A stretch of DNA of 64,000 nucleotides, from the NCBI GenBank assembly GCA_027422505.1, contig JAPQWV010000628.1:124001-188000 (forward strand), written 5' to 3'. Of this stretch, positions 1 through 10,985 are shown one piece after another. The stretch is from Craterostigma plantagineum (taxonomy: Eukaryota > Streptophyta > Magnoliopsida > Lamiales > Linderniaceae). Below the pieces are notes generated by a model that saw only the letters and a program-made list of their open reading frames with translations, made no database searches and was not told where the DNA came from. The stretch's first letter is position 1. The number at the start of each line of letters is the position of its first letter. Both the position numbers and the translations under genes were made by a program.

Positions 1-92
1 TTTTGAAGGAAAACTTCGCCAAGTTTATGCCTTCTCTACGCTGAGGGTTTCCAAGATCTTGAAATGAAATCATGTTTTTGTAAGTAAATGAA
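1..92 (-). pseudogene. CW-MBD gene exon fragment (runs off the left edge)
   Basis: Read on the minus strand, bases 1-60 encode LGNPQRREGINLAKFSFK. This matches exon 4 of the CW-MBD gene at 13,193-13,353 (LDENPQHREGVNLAKFSFK) and, less closely, the same exons of the other two copies. The match continues through the 3' splice site into intron sequence to about base 85 (compare 13,354-13,380) and stops at the MULE-like element that begins at 93. Only this exon is visible, the acceptor region has drifted, and there is no neighbouring exon 3 on the right. I read it as a broken duplicate of an MBD gene whose remainder, if any, lies left of the window. Confidence 0.75.
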
Positions 93-1092
93 GGGAATTA
101 CTATTCACCGCCCCCTTTTTCCTAGTCACCCGCCTCCTAAAGGACTGTAAGAAGACGATTTTGCCCTTATGATATTTAAATTAATTTAAAAAGGAAAAAC
201 TAACTAAATATATAATTCCGGTACGAAATAATGAAAACTACGTACACAAATAAATTTGAACGATCGATCGATATGGAAAACAAAATTCGATTTAACACTT
301 TAGGACCGATCGATCGATATTTTCGGCCCTGCAGTGCACGGGCCGAATGAAATTTTCGGCCCTGACAGGTCTGGCCGAAAAAATCGATCGGCCAGTACAC
401 TGCAGGGCCGAAAATTTCGTTCGGCCCGTGCACTGTCTGGCCGAAAATCTCGATCGACCATATTTTTTCTTTCTAAGTTTTTCGGGATTAATTATTTGTA
501 TTAGTAATTTTTTGTGTTATAATTTGTGACTATCTATTGTATTAGTAATTCGAAACGGAATAAACATGCAAAAAAATATTTCAAACATAAACACAAAAAA
601 ATTACTAATACAAATAATTATTCCCGAAAAACATAGAAAAAAATACGATTGATCGAGATTTTCGGCCAAGCAGTGTACGGGCGAACGAAATTTTCGGCCC
701 TGCAGTGTACTGGCTGATCGATTTTTTCGGCCAGACCTGTCAGGGCTGAAAAAATCGTTCGGCCCGTACACTGCAGGGCCGAACGAAATTTTCAGCCAAG
801 CAGTGTCCGGGCGGAAAATATTGATCAGCCCACACACAGCCCGGCCAAAAATTTCGTCCGGCCAGTGCACGCAGGGCCAATAATATCGATCGATCGGTCC
901 TAAAATGTTAAATCAAATTTTTCTTTTTCCTTATCGGTCGATCGTTCGAATTTTCAGTATTTCGTACCGGAATTATATATTTAGTTAGTTTTTTCTTTTT
1001 AAATTAATTTAAATATCATAAGGACAAAATCGTCTTTTTACAGTCCTTTAAGGGGCGGTGACTAGGAAAAAGGGGGCGGTGAATAGTAATCC
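93..1092. mobile_element. MULE-like MITE with a near-complete internal palindrome
   Basis: The two ends are inverted copies for about 140 bp: the left begins GGGAATTACTATTCACCGCC and the right, reverse complemented, begins GGATTACTATTCACCGCC. The flanks agtaaatgaa (83-92) and agtaaaggaa (1093-1102) look like a 9-10 bp target duplication with one mismatch, which fits Mutator-like elements. Inside, a motif around TTTTCGGCC(C/A) followed by tgcagtg-ac-ggccga recurs many times in both orientations (about 320-470 and 650-880), so the single strand could fold on itself. There is no coding sequence. Superfamily is inferred from the duplication length and the G-rich start. Confidence 0.72.
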
Positions 1093-1539
1093 AGTAAAGG
1101 AACATCTTGGTGTAGATTACAAATGATGGGAGCTCTTTCTTTCCAAATTACGTTATTTCAGTAATTTCGTACCACAATAATATTGACATAAACAATAACA
1201 AGTCTTGAAGCACCAAATCCGAGAATCATACCTAGTAAAGAGGAAAAAGGGAAAAAATAAAAGCAACATAAGTAACCATCGAAACCTTATTTAATCTTAC
1301 AACAACCTCCTCTTTTTTGAGAACCTAATCGAGGAGCTGTCCACGAGGAAGGTACTCCATTACCACGAATATGTCCGTTGGCGTTTCGACGACTTTGTAG
1401 ATGGGATGGACGAAGACTCTGCGTATTTCGAAATCTCTTCTAACTGCATGCATTGAGGGATAGTTGAGACTACAAATTAAGCCTTTTCCCACACTGAACA
1501 AAATCAAACTATGAGGAAAACACCTCGAGATGCTATCTT

Positions 1540-2170
1540 TACACCATCATCAGTTGATACCAATGTTTTAAAAAGCGCATTGCGTGATGTGTCGCGTTTT
1601 AGTTCCAATGTTGTGTAACGTAAAAAGCGTAGCGTATTGCGTGAGCTTTTTGCGCAGACCACTTTTAATAAAACATATATAATTATATAAACAAATAATC
1701 AATTTGAAATGGTCTTTAATTATAAAAATAAATATTGATATAAAAATAGATATTAATTGTCACAAACAACTCATACATATAAACTAGAGACTCAAAACTG
1801 CAAAACTAATAAATGTCACTGAATTACCGATAGTCGTGGATCCAATTCTTATATCCACTTTAATGAATATTTTGAAAAATGTTCACTTTCCATAAGCATT
1901 AGTTTTGCCCTTTGTGCTAAAATTATAGTCAATTGAGTATATCAATAGCTTAGCTAGTAAAAAAAAAAAAAAAAATACAATGATATGTCATATGAGCAAT
2001 TCGCGCTATTTACCTTATTACTCACGCTATTTGCGCTTTTACTTAAATTACTTGCGCTGTTCAGGTCAAAACGCTATTCTTTTTTTACGCTTTACCGCAT
2101 TTTCTCGCAGAAATCCGATATAGCGCTACGAAACGCGCTACACCGGTCCATACCAATAAGGACCCACTGC
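1540..2170. repeat. GCGC-motif-rich stretch, probable degraded transposon
   Basis: It lies in the second intron of the SnRK1 pseudogene. Short words such as ttgcgct, gcgcta, aaaagcg and gcgtgag recur at both ends (about 1,570-1,660 and 1,995-2,145) around an AT-rich middle with a poly-A run at 1,960-1,974. Clustered subterminal words around an AT-rich core are typical of non-autonomous hAT-type elements. I could not define terminal repeats or a target duplication. The 67-residue ORF inside is a by-product of the repeated words. Confidence 0.35.
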
Positions 2171-2429
2171 ACATATTCTTCAAAATAACTTTATTAGGAA
2201 AAAAAAAACGTGAATTCCACCTTTCTCTTCCATGTGGAGGGACCTCAATTTCCGGCGATTGAGGATTTTGATCGCCACGGTGCGTCCCGTGCGAATGTGT
2301 TTCCCGAACTTGACCTTTGCAAAGGAACCGTGTTCGAGGGTTTTTCCAAGCTTGTAGTCACTTAAGAGCGATTCAACTGTCCCACCTTCGCCGACCATGT
2401 TTCCTGAAATTTTTCTAAGGCATTGTTTG

Positions 2430-2965
2430 GTTCATTGATTGAGTTTATATATGATAACTCTACCTAGGTACAATGGTTTCACTAAACACACCTCTCACAT
2501 CTATTACGATAAACTCACCAACTAAACAGAAACGCATTCTTTTAAATGAACTGGCCTACCAAACCAAACCATGAGAAAAATAAGAAAACGTCGGTGATAA
2601 TCTGAAAAATCTCACAAAAAAATTATATTTTAATGAAATATGTAAACTCTCACTGAAACTTGCCGGCAATGGATATCGTTAAGAAAATATATATTGCTTA
2701 CTTATAATAATGTTTAATAATAATAATATTTTAATGTTATTAGACAATAGCTTTGCCTAGGGCCCAGGCTCAAGGGGCTGTTATATATCCCATAGCAAAA
2801 AAGCAACGGTAAGATAAAGAAAAAAAAAAGAAAAAATAAATGGAGAGTACAAAAAATAGATATTTATTGGATTTTTTATCGACTGTAAAGAGAGACAGTG
2901 ATTATTTAGAGAGAGTGATTATTTTCTTGTTTATGATTGCGAGGTTGCAAATTGTTTATGATTAT
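2430..2965. other. Remnant pseudogene intron, left of the LTR element
   Basis: This AT-rich stretch belongs to the first intron of the SnRK1 pseudogene. From 2,423 to 2,572 it has facing words ggcattgtttggttcattga and ccaaaccat at its two edges, as in a small Tourist-like MITE, but no clean target duplication is visible. The rest has no recognisable feature up to the target duplication attat at 2,961-2,965. Confidence 0.3.
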
Positions 2966-4310
2966 TGTTGGATTAAAATATCTAAGCAATCTGGTTTGAT
3001 AAACACAAAACTTAGTAATTGTATTACTAACATATTTATTGAGTGTGCAGATAAGCTCGGTTCGAAAAACAGATATCAAATATGAGCTCAGGGCGAAAAA
3101 CTGGATCGGTCAACTGCCGGTCAATACTGGTCAACGCGGTCAACTGTCGGTCAACCCGGTTTCGGTCTGGTCAGACTGGACTGATCCGGTTCCGGTCTGG
3201 ACTGGTCGGTTTCGGACTGGTCGGTCTCGGACTGGACTGGTCGGTCTTGGTCTGGACTGGTCCGGTCAATGACTGGTTAGGTCAATGACTGGATTGACTG
3301 GTCAGCTGTGACTGATGTACAGCTGTTTACTGCAGCAACAGAGGTACAGACAGATAAAGCTGACAGCATTGACCAAAGTCAATAAAGGCTCCCAAAGGCT
3401 TCCAACGGGTATATTATTGAGTCTAACGGCTATTTCAAAGTGAGAAGACCTATAAAAACAACAGTGACGGACAGAAACAAGTCAAGGATCCTAGAGCAAA
3501 AACATATACACATTCAAGAGAGATCCAAGAGAGAAGAACAAGAGCAAAGAGCAAAGAAGAAAATCAAGAGAGTTCTTCCAAGTGTGTGGGTTACAAAAGT
3601 GAGAGAGCTACAACGTTCAAACCCACACACCTCACTCACATATTAGAGAGTTGAACTTAAGCAGATTAGTTGAGTGAGAGTCTTAGCACATAGACTATAA
3701 ACAAGTGTATGTAGTCTTCGCATCGAGACGAGAAAGAATGATGCCGTCTTAGCTAAGAGACGTAAAATATCAAAGTGGTTGTGAGGTTGCGGCCTACAAC
3801 GTTTACGGTTGACCTTGCGGGGGGCCGTAAGTTTCCGATGGACTGTAAAAAGCTGTCGAAGTAGGTGGATTGTATTATACGACTGCCTAGGTGATTCACT
3901 AGATAAGGCTGAGGGCAGCCGGGTAGGTTGTACAATGAGTGTATAACTGAAGTCTAGTGAACCTTCCTTGCGAGGAAGAAGGGGAGACGTAGGAGAGTTA
4001 ACTCCGAACTTCCATAACAAATCTCATGTCCCTTTCCTACAAGTCAAAACACACACTCCAAATATCCACACCCAAGGTGTTCGACAAAATGCCTTCACCG
4101 TCTCGATACACCAAAATCGGACCAAATCACCCACGTACACAAACCACCATACATAGTTCACAATCAAGCCTAATATATTCCGCACTTGGCCTTGATTGAA
4201 GATTGGAAACCGGTTTCACTCTCTAACCGGACGTGAAACCCACCGATGAGCAAAAAATGGTGACCGGTGTTATTCACCCCCCCTCTAACACCCGGTCCAC
4301 GATCCTAACA
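2966..4310 (+). repeat. Left LTR
   Basis: It starts TGTTGG and ends TAACA. The U3-like part (3,100-3,300) is a dense run of ggtca / ctggtc / cggtc words in tandem. A TATA-type box, cctataaaaaca, at about 3,439-3,450 is a likely promoter for the element transcript. The LTR carries several open frames, such as 125 residues on the minus strand, which recur in the right LTR simply because the DNA is duplicated. Confidence 0.93.
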
Positions 4311-4312
4311 AG

Positions 4313-4324
4313 TGGTATCAGAGA
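4313..4324 (+). other. Primer-binding site for initiator tRNA-Met
   Basis: Two bases after the left LTR the sequence reads TGGTATCAGAGA. Eleven of its twelve bases match the usual plant copia primer site TGGTATCAGAGC, which is complementary to the 3' end of initiator tRNA-Met. The position and match support first-strand priming by that tRNA. Confidence 0.88.
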
Positions 4325-4379
4325 GGGTTGTTTCCAATCAAGAACTGCTGATGGTCAATATGGTGAAGATTTCCCACGG

Positions 4380-6930
4380 AGCTGAAATGAAGATTCAAAT
4401 GTGGACGGAGAGGTCATGGCGAACACGTAACTTCAAGCAATAAACTGCTCTCTTTGGCTGGGAATCTAGAGACGAGGCCTACATCATTGGAAAGCTGAAG
4501 AAGTCTAGTTTCCAGCAAAATTTACGGAGCTCAAAAATATTAAGTACGGAGGGAATTATGGTCGTTTGACTGAAGACTGCCAGATCAGAAACTGATGCGG
4601 AAGTGAAACTGGCAGCTTGCGGCAAGTTCGAAGAAGTTGCATAACTTTGCGCTCGAATGTCCAAAATCCGGTCTGAAAGATGCTCCAGAAACTAGACTTG
4701 CAGACGATCGTATCCATGTAAGATTCACTTCCCAGTTATGTTTCAAAGAGAGAATACCGGAACTTCAAATAGAAAAACCGGATGGTCAAGACTGGTCGGC
4801 TGAAATCTTCTGACAGAAAGCGACAACTTGGGAAAACCGGAATAACTGTGCGCACAGATATCAAAATTCCGGTCTGCGAACTTCTGAGCAAACTAGACTC
4901 ATAGACGAACGAAACGGTATAGGACTTGCTGACCGGTTCTTCAAATTTGCTGACCGGTTCGTCCCTAGAAGAGGCAGCCCGTTCGTCGAAGTTCAGATGA
5001 AGATCAACCACTGATTGAATGGAGCAGTCATACGAAAACTGTTATAACTTTGTCCTCCGATGTTCAAATTCCGGTTCGTAAAATTCCCTGGAAACTAGAC
5101 TCTGAAGATGAACACATTGGTATAGGACCCACTCTCCGGTCATGCTCAGAGGAAACCCGGTCACTCGACGAAGTTCAGTTTGCCGTCGTGTATCGTCTAA
5201 TGTAGCAGCTGTACGAGAAATGGATTAACTTTTAGCTGGGATGTCAAAACTCCGGTCTACAAAATCTGCTAGAAACTAGACTCATATACGATCGCAATGG
5301 TATAGGATTTGCTATCCGGTCACCAACTGGAAATAAGCAGTTTCGACCAAACTGTCTCAGCTCTACGAAAACCGGAATAACTCTGATTCTGGCAGACAGC
5401 GGCAACTTGGGAAAACGGGCATAACTTTGCGTACGGATATCCAAATTCCGGTCTACAAAGTGTGGAGCAAACTAGACTCGTAGGGCTTCGCAACGGTGTA
5501 GGATATGGGGTCCGGTCATGCTTGGATGAAAGCAGTTTATTCGATGAAGGACAATCAGATGCTCACTGCAGCACCTTCGCAAGAAATGGAATTTCTTTGT
5601 GCTCCGACATCCAAATTCCAATCTATCAAACTCTGTGGAAAATAGACTCAGAGACGAGCGCAACGGTATAAGTCTTGCTGCCTAAGTCGGCTCAGATGAA
5701 AGCAGGCTATTCGACGAAGTTCAGATTCATTTGCTGCCCCGAGCCTGATGTTCGAAATCAAAGTTGTCTCAATGTCCGGTCACCGTGCAAAGATCTTACA
5801 AGACGAACTGGAATAAAGATACGAAGATCAGACGGAATTCTTAGGCATTCTCATGTTTTGACTATCAGTTTTCAATCATCGAAGTTAGAATATTCACTGT
5901 TCAGAGATACAACTGATTAAGTCTTGAGAATCAAGGGAGAAGACGTTGAGCCAAGTTCGCATCCACTGGAGCCAGCCAGTACCTAAATCAGCCATCAACA
6001 TCACTTTCCAACTTGATTGGGATAGCTAGCACAGACCGGTCAAAGGCATACTCTACTCATCAGACATCGGTTAAAGGCCGAATAAGTGCTGAAATCTTTC
6101 GACGGATTGTTGCAACTTCAAGAAAAACTGGAAATGCTCCACATTTCGCCCTTCTTGGAGCGGAAGATTTATCAGTAATAAGGCTGCCTCTACAGCCGAG
6201 ATTGCACTCAGTCGCTGAAGACTCTGAAACGTTGAGGAAAACTTAGATGGGCCCTAATCGATGACAAGTTGCACCGTACAAGAGTAGTAAAATTTCTCAG
6301 CCATCGATCAACGACCCTCAACTGACTTCGAGATTAAGCAGTCAAGCAACCAGAACTCAAGAAGTGTGTGCTAGATTGAGGAAGAAATAGAGAAATCAAG
6401 ACCCGCTTCGGAAAAGCTGTTGCTGAAATTTTTGGGCAGATTGAGCAACGACAGGAAAAGTGGAATAATTTTAACCTCAGATGTCCAAATGCTGACCCGC
6501 AAACTCCGGAGGAAACTAGACTCATAGACGGTCGCAACGGTATATTTCTCACTGTCTAGTTCTACCTGACGGTAATCAGATTATTCGGTGAAGTTCAGCC
6601 TGTCGTCGCGAGTCATCAAATGGAGCAGCTTCACGAGAAATGGAATAACTTTGCATTGAGATGTCCAAATTCTGATCCGAAAATTCTGGAGGAAACTAGA
6701 CTTAAAGTCGGTCGCAATGATATATTCCTCGCAATCTAGTTCTGCTTGAGGAAAATCAGTTTGTTCGCCAAAGTGCAACCAGTCCACAGCATCTCGCAGC
6801 CGCAGCAACTTCACGGAAACTGGAATATCTTCGCGCACGGTTGTCGGAATACCACTCAGTCAATTTTCCTACACAGTAGACTCATAGGCTATCGCAGCTG
6901 TTTGAACTTATCTGCCCGGTAATGGCTGAG
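4380..6930 (+). repeat. Degenerate tandem array of about 180-200 bp units inside the LTR element
   Basis: A core word AAACTAGACTC and variants recurs at about 4,691, 4,891, 5,092, 5,272, 5,469, 5,641, 6,513, 6,693 and 6,873, giving periods of 172-201 bp. Each core is followed by a variant of cgcaacggtatagga and preceded by an ATAACTTTG...TCCAAATTCCGG segment. Between 5,700 and 6,490 the pattern fades. There are no long open frames. The array fills most of the space where gag-pol would be. Confidence 0.8.
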
Positions 6931-7093
6931 AAAAAGCAGTTTATTCTCCAAAGTCGAGCCTACTGTGATGCCCCGGTTTGCAATACTCAACTCATGCTTG
7001 CTTTTATCTTCTTCCATCTCGCTCGTATGTGCTCTCACTCTTTATACCTAACCTGTGTGCTCTAATTATTGGATTGAACTCTAGATATGGTTA

Positions 7094-7336
7094 GGGGGAG
7101 CATTATCTACTTTTGATAGGGGGAGAAATACTTTGACGCTTGCATGATCCTTTGTGAAATCATTTATCTAAGTGTATCCCTACTTGATATGTTATTAACT
7201 GATTTACTTTCAGTTGGGGCTATTATTGAAATAAATAGGGGGAGAAAAATTCTTTTGATTATCACAAAAAGGGGGAGAAATATGTTAGTAAATGTCCTTA
7301 TGTGTTCAAGTTTTGTGTTAATCAAAAGGGGGAGAT
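7094..7336 (+). other. Multiplied polypurine tracts before the right LTR
   Basis: Five tracts of the type aGGGGGAGa occur at about 7,092, 7,118, 7,239, 7,269 and 7,326, the last ending three bases before the right LTR. Plus-strand synthesis starts at such a tract. Multiplied tracts upstream of the 3' LTR are a known signature of Sireviruses. Confidence 0.75.
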
Positions 7337-8682
7337 TGTTGGATTAAAATATCTAAGCAATCCGGTTTGATAAACACAAAACTTAGTAATTGTATTACTA
7401 ACATATTTATTGAGTGTGCAGATAAGCTCGGTTCGAAAAACAGATATCAAATATGAGCTCAGGGCGAAAAACTGGATCGGTCAACTGCCGGTCAATACTG
7501 GTCAACGCGGTCAACTGTCGGTCAACCCGGTTTCGGTCTGGTCAGACTGGACTGATCCGGTTCCGGTCTGGACTGGTCGGTTTCGGACTGGTCGGTCTCG
7601 GACTGGACTGGTCGGTCTTGGTCTGGACTGGTCCGGTCAATGACTGGTTAGGTCAATGACTGGATTGACTGGTCAGCTGTGACTGATGTACAGCTGTTTA
7701 CTGCAGCAACAGAGGTACAGACAGATAAAGCTGACAGCATTGACCAAAGTCAATAAAGGCTCCCAAAGGCTTCCAACGGGTATATTATTGAGTCTAACGG
7801 CTATTTCAAAGTGAGAAGACCTATAAAAACAACAGTGACGGACAGAAACAAGTCAAGGATCCTAGAGCAAAAACATATACACATTCAAAGAGAGATCCAA
7901 GAGAGAAGAACAAGAGCAAAGAGCAAAGAAGAAAATCAAGAGAGTTCTTCCAAGTGTGTGGGTTACAAAAGTGAGAGAGCTACAACGTTCAAACCCACAC
8001 ACCTCACTCACATATTAGAGAGTTGAACTTAAGCAGATTAGTTGAGTGAGAGTCTTAGCACATAGACTATAAACAAGTGTATGTAGTCTTCGCATCGAGA
8101 CGAGAAAGAATGATGCCGTCTTAGCTAAGAGACGTAAAATATCAAAGTGGTTGTGAGGTTGCGGCCTACAACGTTTACGGTTGACCTTGCGGGGGGCCGT
8201 AAGTTTCCGATGGACTGTAAAAAGCTGTCGAAGTAGGTGGATTGTATTATACGACTGCCTAGGTGATTCACTAGATAAGGCTGAGGGCAGCCGGGTAGGT
8301 TGTACAATGAGTGTATAACTGAAGTCTAGTGAACCTTCCTTGCGAGGAAGAAGGGGAGACGTAGGAGAGTTAACTCCGAACTTCCATAACAAATCTCATG
8401 TCCCTTTCCTACAAGTCAAAACACACACTCCAAATATCCACACCCAAGGTGTTCGACAAAATGCCTTCACCGTCTCGATACACCAAAACCGGACCAAATC
8501 ACCCACGTACACAAACCACCATACATAGTTCACAATCAAGCCTAATATATTCCGCACTTGGCCTTGATTGAAGATTGGAAACCGGTTTCACTCTCTAACC
8601 GGACGTGAAACCCACCGATGAGCAAAAAATGGTGACCGGTGTTATTCACCCCCCCTCTAACACCCGGTCCACGATCCTAACA
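7337..8682 (+). repeat. Right LTR
   Basis: It is a copy of 2,966-4,310 with one extra base (cattcaaag against cattcaag near 7,887) and two substitutions that I can see, near 7,363 and 8,489. It ends TAACA, followed by the target duplication attat. Confidence 0.93.
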
Positions 8683-8832
8683 ATTATTTTCCACGTAAAT
8701 TTTAATGTCTCTTTTATCCCATTCTCACTTCCAATATCTGTATACTGTCTATTTCGCAACAAAACAAACACTAATGAGACTCAACGATTGACGATGATCA
8801 CTCCAACACAAAACCAAGATAGAACTTCACGT

Positions 8833-10721
8833 CGCCGACATTCTCCATCAACATGCATGGCCGGTCTGTTGGCTATTTTGAGGGGAAGAGGGGGCTACGC
8901 CAGGGGGATCCTATATCGCCATATCTTTTTACGCTTGTTATGGAGGTTCTTCATGGAATCTTGTCGACAGGGATTGCGGCGGAGTTGCGGTTCCGTTATC
9001 ATTGGCGCTGTGAGGCAACCTCGTTGCATATGCTAGCTTTTGCGGACGACCTGCTCCTTTTTAGTCACGCGGATCCGATCTCCGTGGGGGTCCTTCAGAG
9101 CTCGTTGCTGCAGTTTTCTTCCATGTCAGGACTGCACCCAAACCCAGACAAGAGTGAGATGTTCCTTTCCCGTCGGGCAGTGGGAATTGCTGCACAGCTT
9201 CAACCAATCATGGGTTTTCGGGAAGGGCGCTTACCGGTTCGTTACTTGGGTGTACCTCTCATTCCCTCACGGCTTACGATTGCGGACTGTACGCCGCTGA
9301 TTAAGCGGGTTGATCAGCGCTTGGGATCCTGGTTGAATAAATCCCTTTCCTATGCGGGGCGTCTCCAGCTGATCAAGTCGGTCCTTCAGGTTCTTCATGT
9401 TTACTGGGCTGGTGTCTTCTTGTTACCCAAGGGTGTCGTACGGATCTTGGAGTCTAGATTTCGGCAGTTTCTCTGGGGCGGGGGCTCTGCTAAGGTTGCA
9501 TGGGAAGATCTTTGCCTTCCGGTTTCTGAGGGTGGCATGGGGTTGCGATCTATTGAGGTTGATAACCGGGCATTGATGGCCAAGCAAATGTGGGTTGTTC
9601 TCACTCGGGCACCAGGTTCGATATGGGTGGAGTGGCTTTATCGGAACCGCCTCCAGTCACGTTCTGTTTGGGACATCACGACATCGTCTTCTACGGCGTG
9701 GAGTTGGCGGAAGCTGATGCAGTTTCGTCCATTATTGAGGCCACTTATCTCTTTTAGGATCGGGGATGGATCGACGATATGGTTATGGAAGGATCCTTGG
9801 CTCCTGATGACGCCGCTTCTGGAGCATTATCCACGAGGCCCAATTGACATGGGTCTTACAGGTGATTGTCGCTTGAGTGCGGTAATCAACCACCAAGGGT
9901 GGAACTGGCCTTCCCGTTCGACGGCTAGGTACTTGGATCCTAGTCACCTTCTCCCTCCTGTGAACCCGAGTGCTCGCGATACTCTAGTCTGGCTAGGGTC
10001 AGCGGACGGGGAAGCTACGACTCAATTGATTCGGGAGGCTTTTCGCTATCGGCGGCCACATGTTCGTTGGGCGGTGCTTTTTGGGGGACCCTTACGTGTG
10101 CCACGGCATGAGTTCATTCTATGGCTTGGTATACGAGATCGTCTCTCTACTAGGGATAAGTCATGGGTGGGTCAGCGTGCGGGGACGCCTGCATGCCTTC
10201 TTTGTGATGCTCTACATTATGAGACGGTGCAACACCTTTTCTTCGAGTGCGCATTTTCTCGCCAGTGCCTCAGGTTGTTGCACCGGCGAATACGTTTGAT
10301 ATGGCCATACCGACAGTGGCGGGAGGGGGTACACTGGGCGGCGATGCGGTGGCGCGGCCAACACCTCCTTCATGCTGCATACCGGCACGTGCTAGCCTCT
10401 CTTGTGTATCATCTTTGGATCGAGCGGAACAAGCGGTGGAGGGAGGGGAGATCCATGTCTCCGGACCGACTTGTGACGTCCGTCCTTCAGATTATTTGTT
10501 TGAGACTTAGCGGCTTACACGCAAAGTTTGAGTTACAGTTGTCTGCCATTAGGAGATTATGGCGCGTGGCATGGTAATTTTTTCGCTTTGGTGGTTTTTC
10601 TTCTGTTTGCTTTGTTCCCAGTAGCTTGTTACTGGTCGCGATGTGTGGAGTGTGCACCACTCCCACTTACACTGTACGTTACCACGTTACATATATAAAC
10701 ACGGGACCTTATCCAAAAAAA
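8833..10721 (+). mobile_element. 5'-truncated L1-type LINE
   Basis: The block holds the C-terminal part of a LINE ORF2, a short 3' UTR, and an A-tail at about 10,715-10,721. The flanking 10-bp sequence AACTTCACGT at 8,823-8,832 and at 10,722-10,731 is a target-site duplication, as made by target-primed reverse transcription. The 5' end falls inside the reverse transcriptase domain, so the copy is dead on arrival. It sits in the first intron of the SnRK1 pseudogene, 150 bp from the LTR element. Confidence 0.9.
8853..10577 (+). pseudogene. LINE ORF2 C-terminal part: reverse transcriptase end and zf-RVT
   Basis: This is an uninterrupted 574-codon frame. The homologous frame already begins upstream of the first ATG, at about 8,836 (PTFSIN just before MHG). 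Residues 11-25 hold GKRGLRQGDPISPYL and residues 63-66 the catalytic FADD of a non-LTR reverse transcriptase. Roughly residues 400-490 form the zf-RVT zinc-binding region, with CLLCD...H..FFECAFS. The endonuclease and the front of the polymerase are missing, so it is not a functional protein although the frame is open. The open frame and intact duplication suggest a fairly young insertion. Confidence 0.9.
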
Positions 10722-10851
10722 AACTTCACGTTCATTACCTTAAAGAAAAAAGAAAAAAAAAATCAAACAAATTCCGATTTCTTCACGACATGAGAAGTAC
10801 AGAGATTGACCAGCCGATTAAACACCAGAAAAATAACGAAAAAAAAAGTTA

Positions 10852-10985
10852 CCTGGTGAAGAAGTTGATTATTTCATGCAGTGATCATACAATTTTCTTG
10901 CCTACGAACGCATTTATGAAGGGTAAAAATGGAGGTTGCTGAGTCAGCAATGGATATGCTCAAAGACTTTAAAGCTCTTATTTTC
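10852..10985 (-). pseudogene. Duplicated SnRK1 5' UTR exon and proximal promoter
   Basis: Reverse complemented, this stretch aligns with 51,600-51,830 in front of the intact SnRK1 gene. Shared blocks are the palindrome TTGCTGACTCAGCAA (10,936-10,950 here), aacctccatttttt-ccttcata, caagaaattgt-tgatca, and aataatcaactt-c-tc-ccaggtaa with the donor site. It shows how far the duplication reaches on the promoter side. Confidence 0.82.

Larger units (their letters stand above)
2966..8682 (+). mobile_element. Non-autonomous LTR retrotransposon (LARD type, Sirevirus-like)
   Basis: Two direct repeats of 1,345 and 1,346 bp start TGTTGGATTAAA and end GATCCTAACA. They are flanked by a perfect 5-bp target duplication, attat, at 2,961-2,965 and 8,683-8,687. 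A primer-binding site for initiator tRNA-Met follows the left LTR and a polypurine tract precedes the right one, which fixes the orientation as plus. The 3.0-kb interior shows no gag, protease, integrase or reverse transcriptase, so the element must rely on a partner. By eye the LTRs differ at only three places (two substitutions and one single-base indel), meaning a very recent insertion. The Met primer and the multiplied purine tracts suggest the Ty1/copia Sirevirus lineage; that is inference. Confidence 0.93.
1325..10985 (-). pseudogene. SnRK1 alpha pseudogene split by an LTR element and a LINE
   Basis: This is an antisense, truncated duplicate of the SnRK1 gene at 52,271-55,484. About 10,985-10,852 matches the promoter and 5' UTR of the intact gene, down to the donor site caccag|gtaac. 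The exon at about 2,403-2,200 encodes a start plus the first ATP-binding segment, and 1,443-1,325 encodes the next exon as far as VVMEYLPRGQLLD and then stops. Lesions: the glycine loop reads EHGSFAKVK instead of GHGSFGKVK; five residues (HVIRL) are lost after FVHP; homology ends before the catalytic loop. All later exons are missing. The former first intron holds a 5.7-kb LTR element and a LINE. It cannot encode a kinase. Confidence 0.9.

Noticed and set aside
3039..4156. Open frames in the left LTR (for example 77 and 125 residues) that return exactly in the right LTR.
   Set aside because: They are duplicated because the LTR is duplicated; they consist of ggtc-word DNA or cross LTR control regions and match no retroelement protein that I know.
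8605..9036. A 143-residue frame across the left LINE border.
   Set aside because: It begins in the LTR, crosses the target duplication and enters the LINE in the wrong frame.
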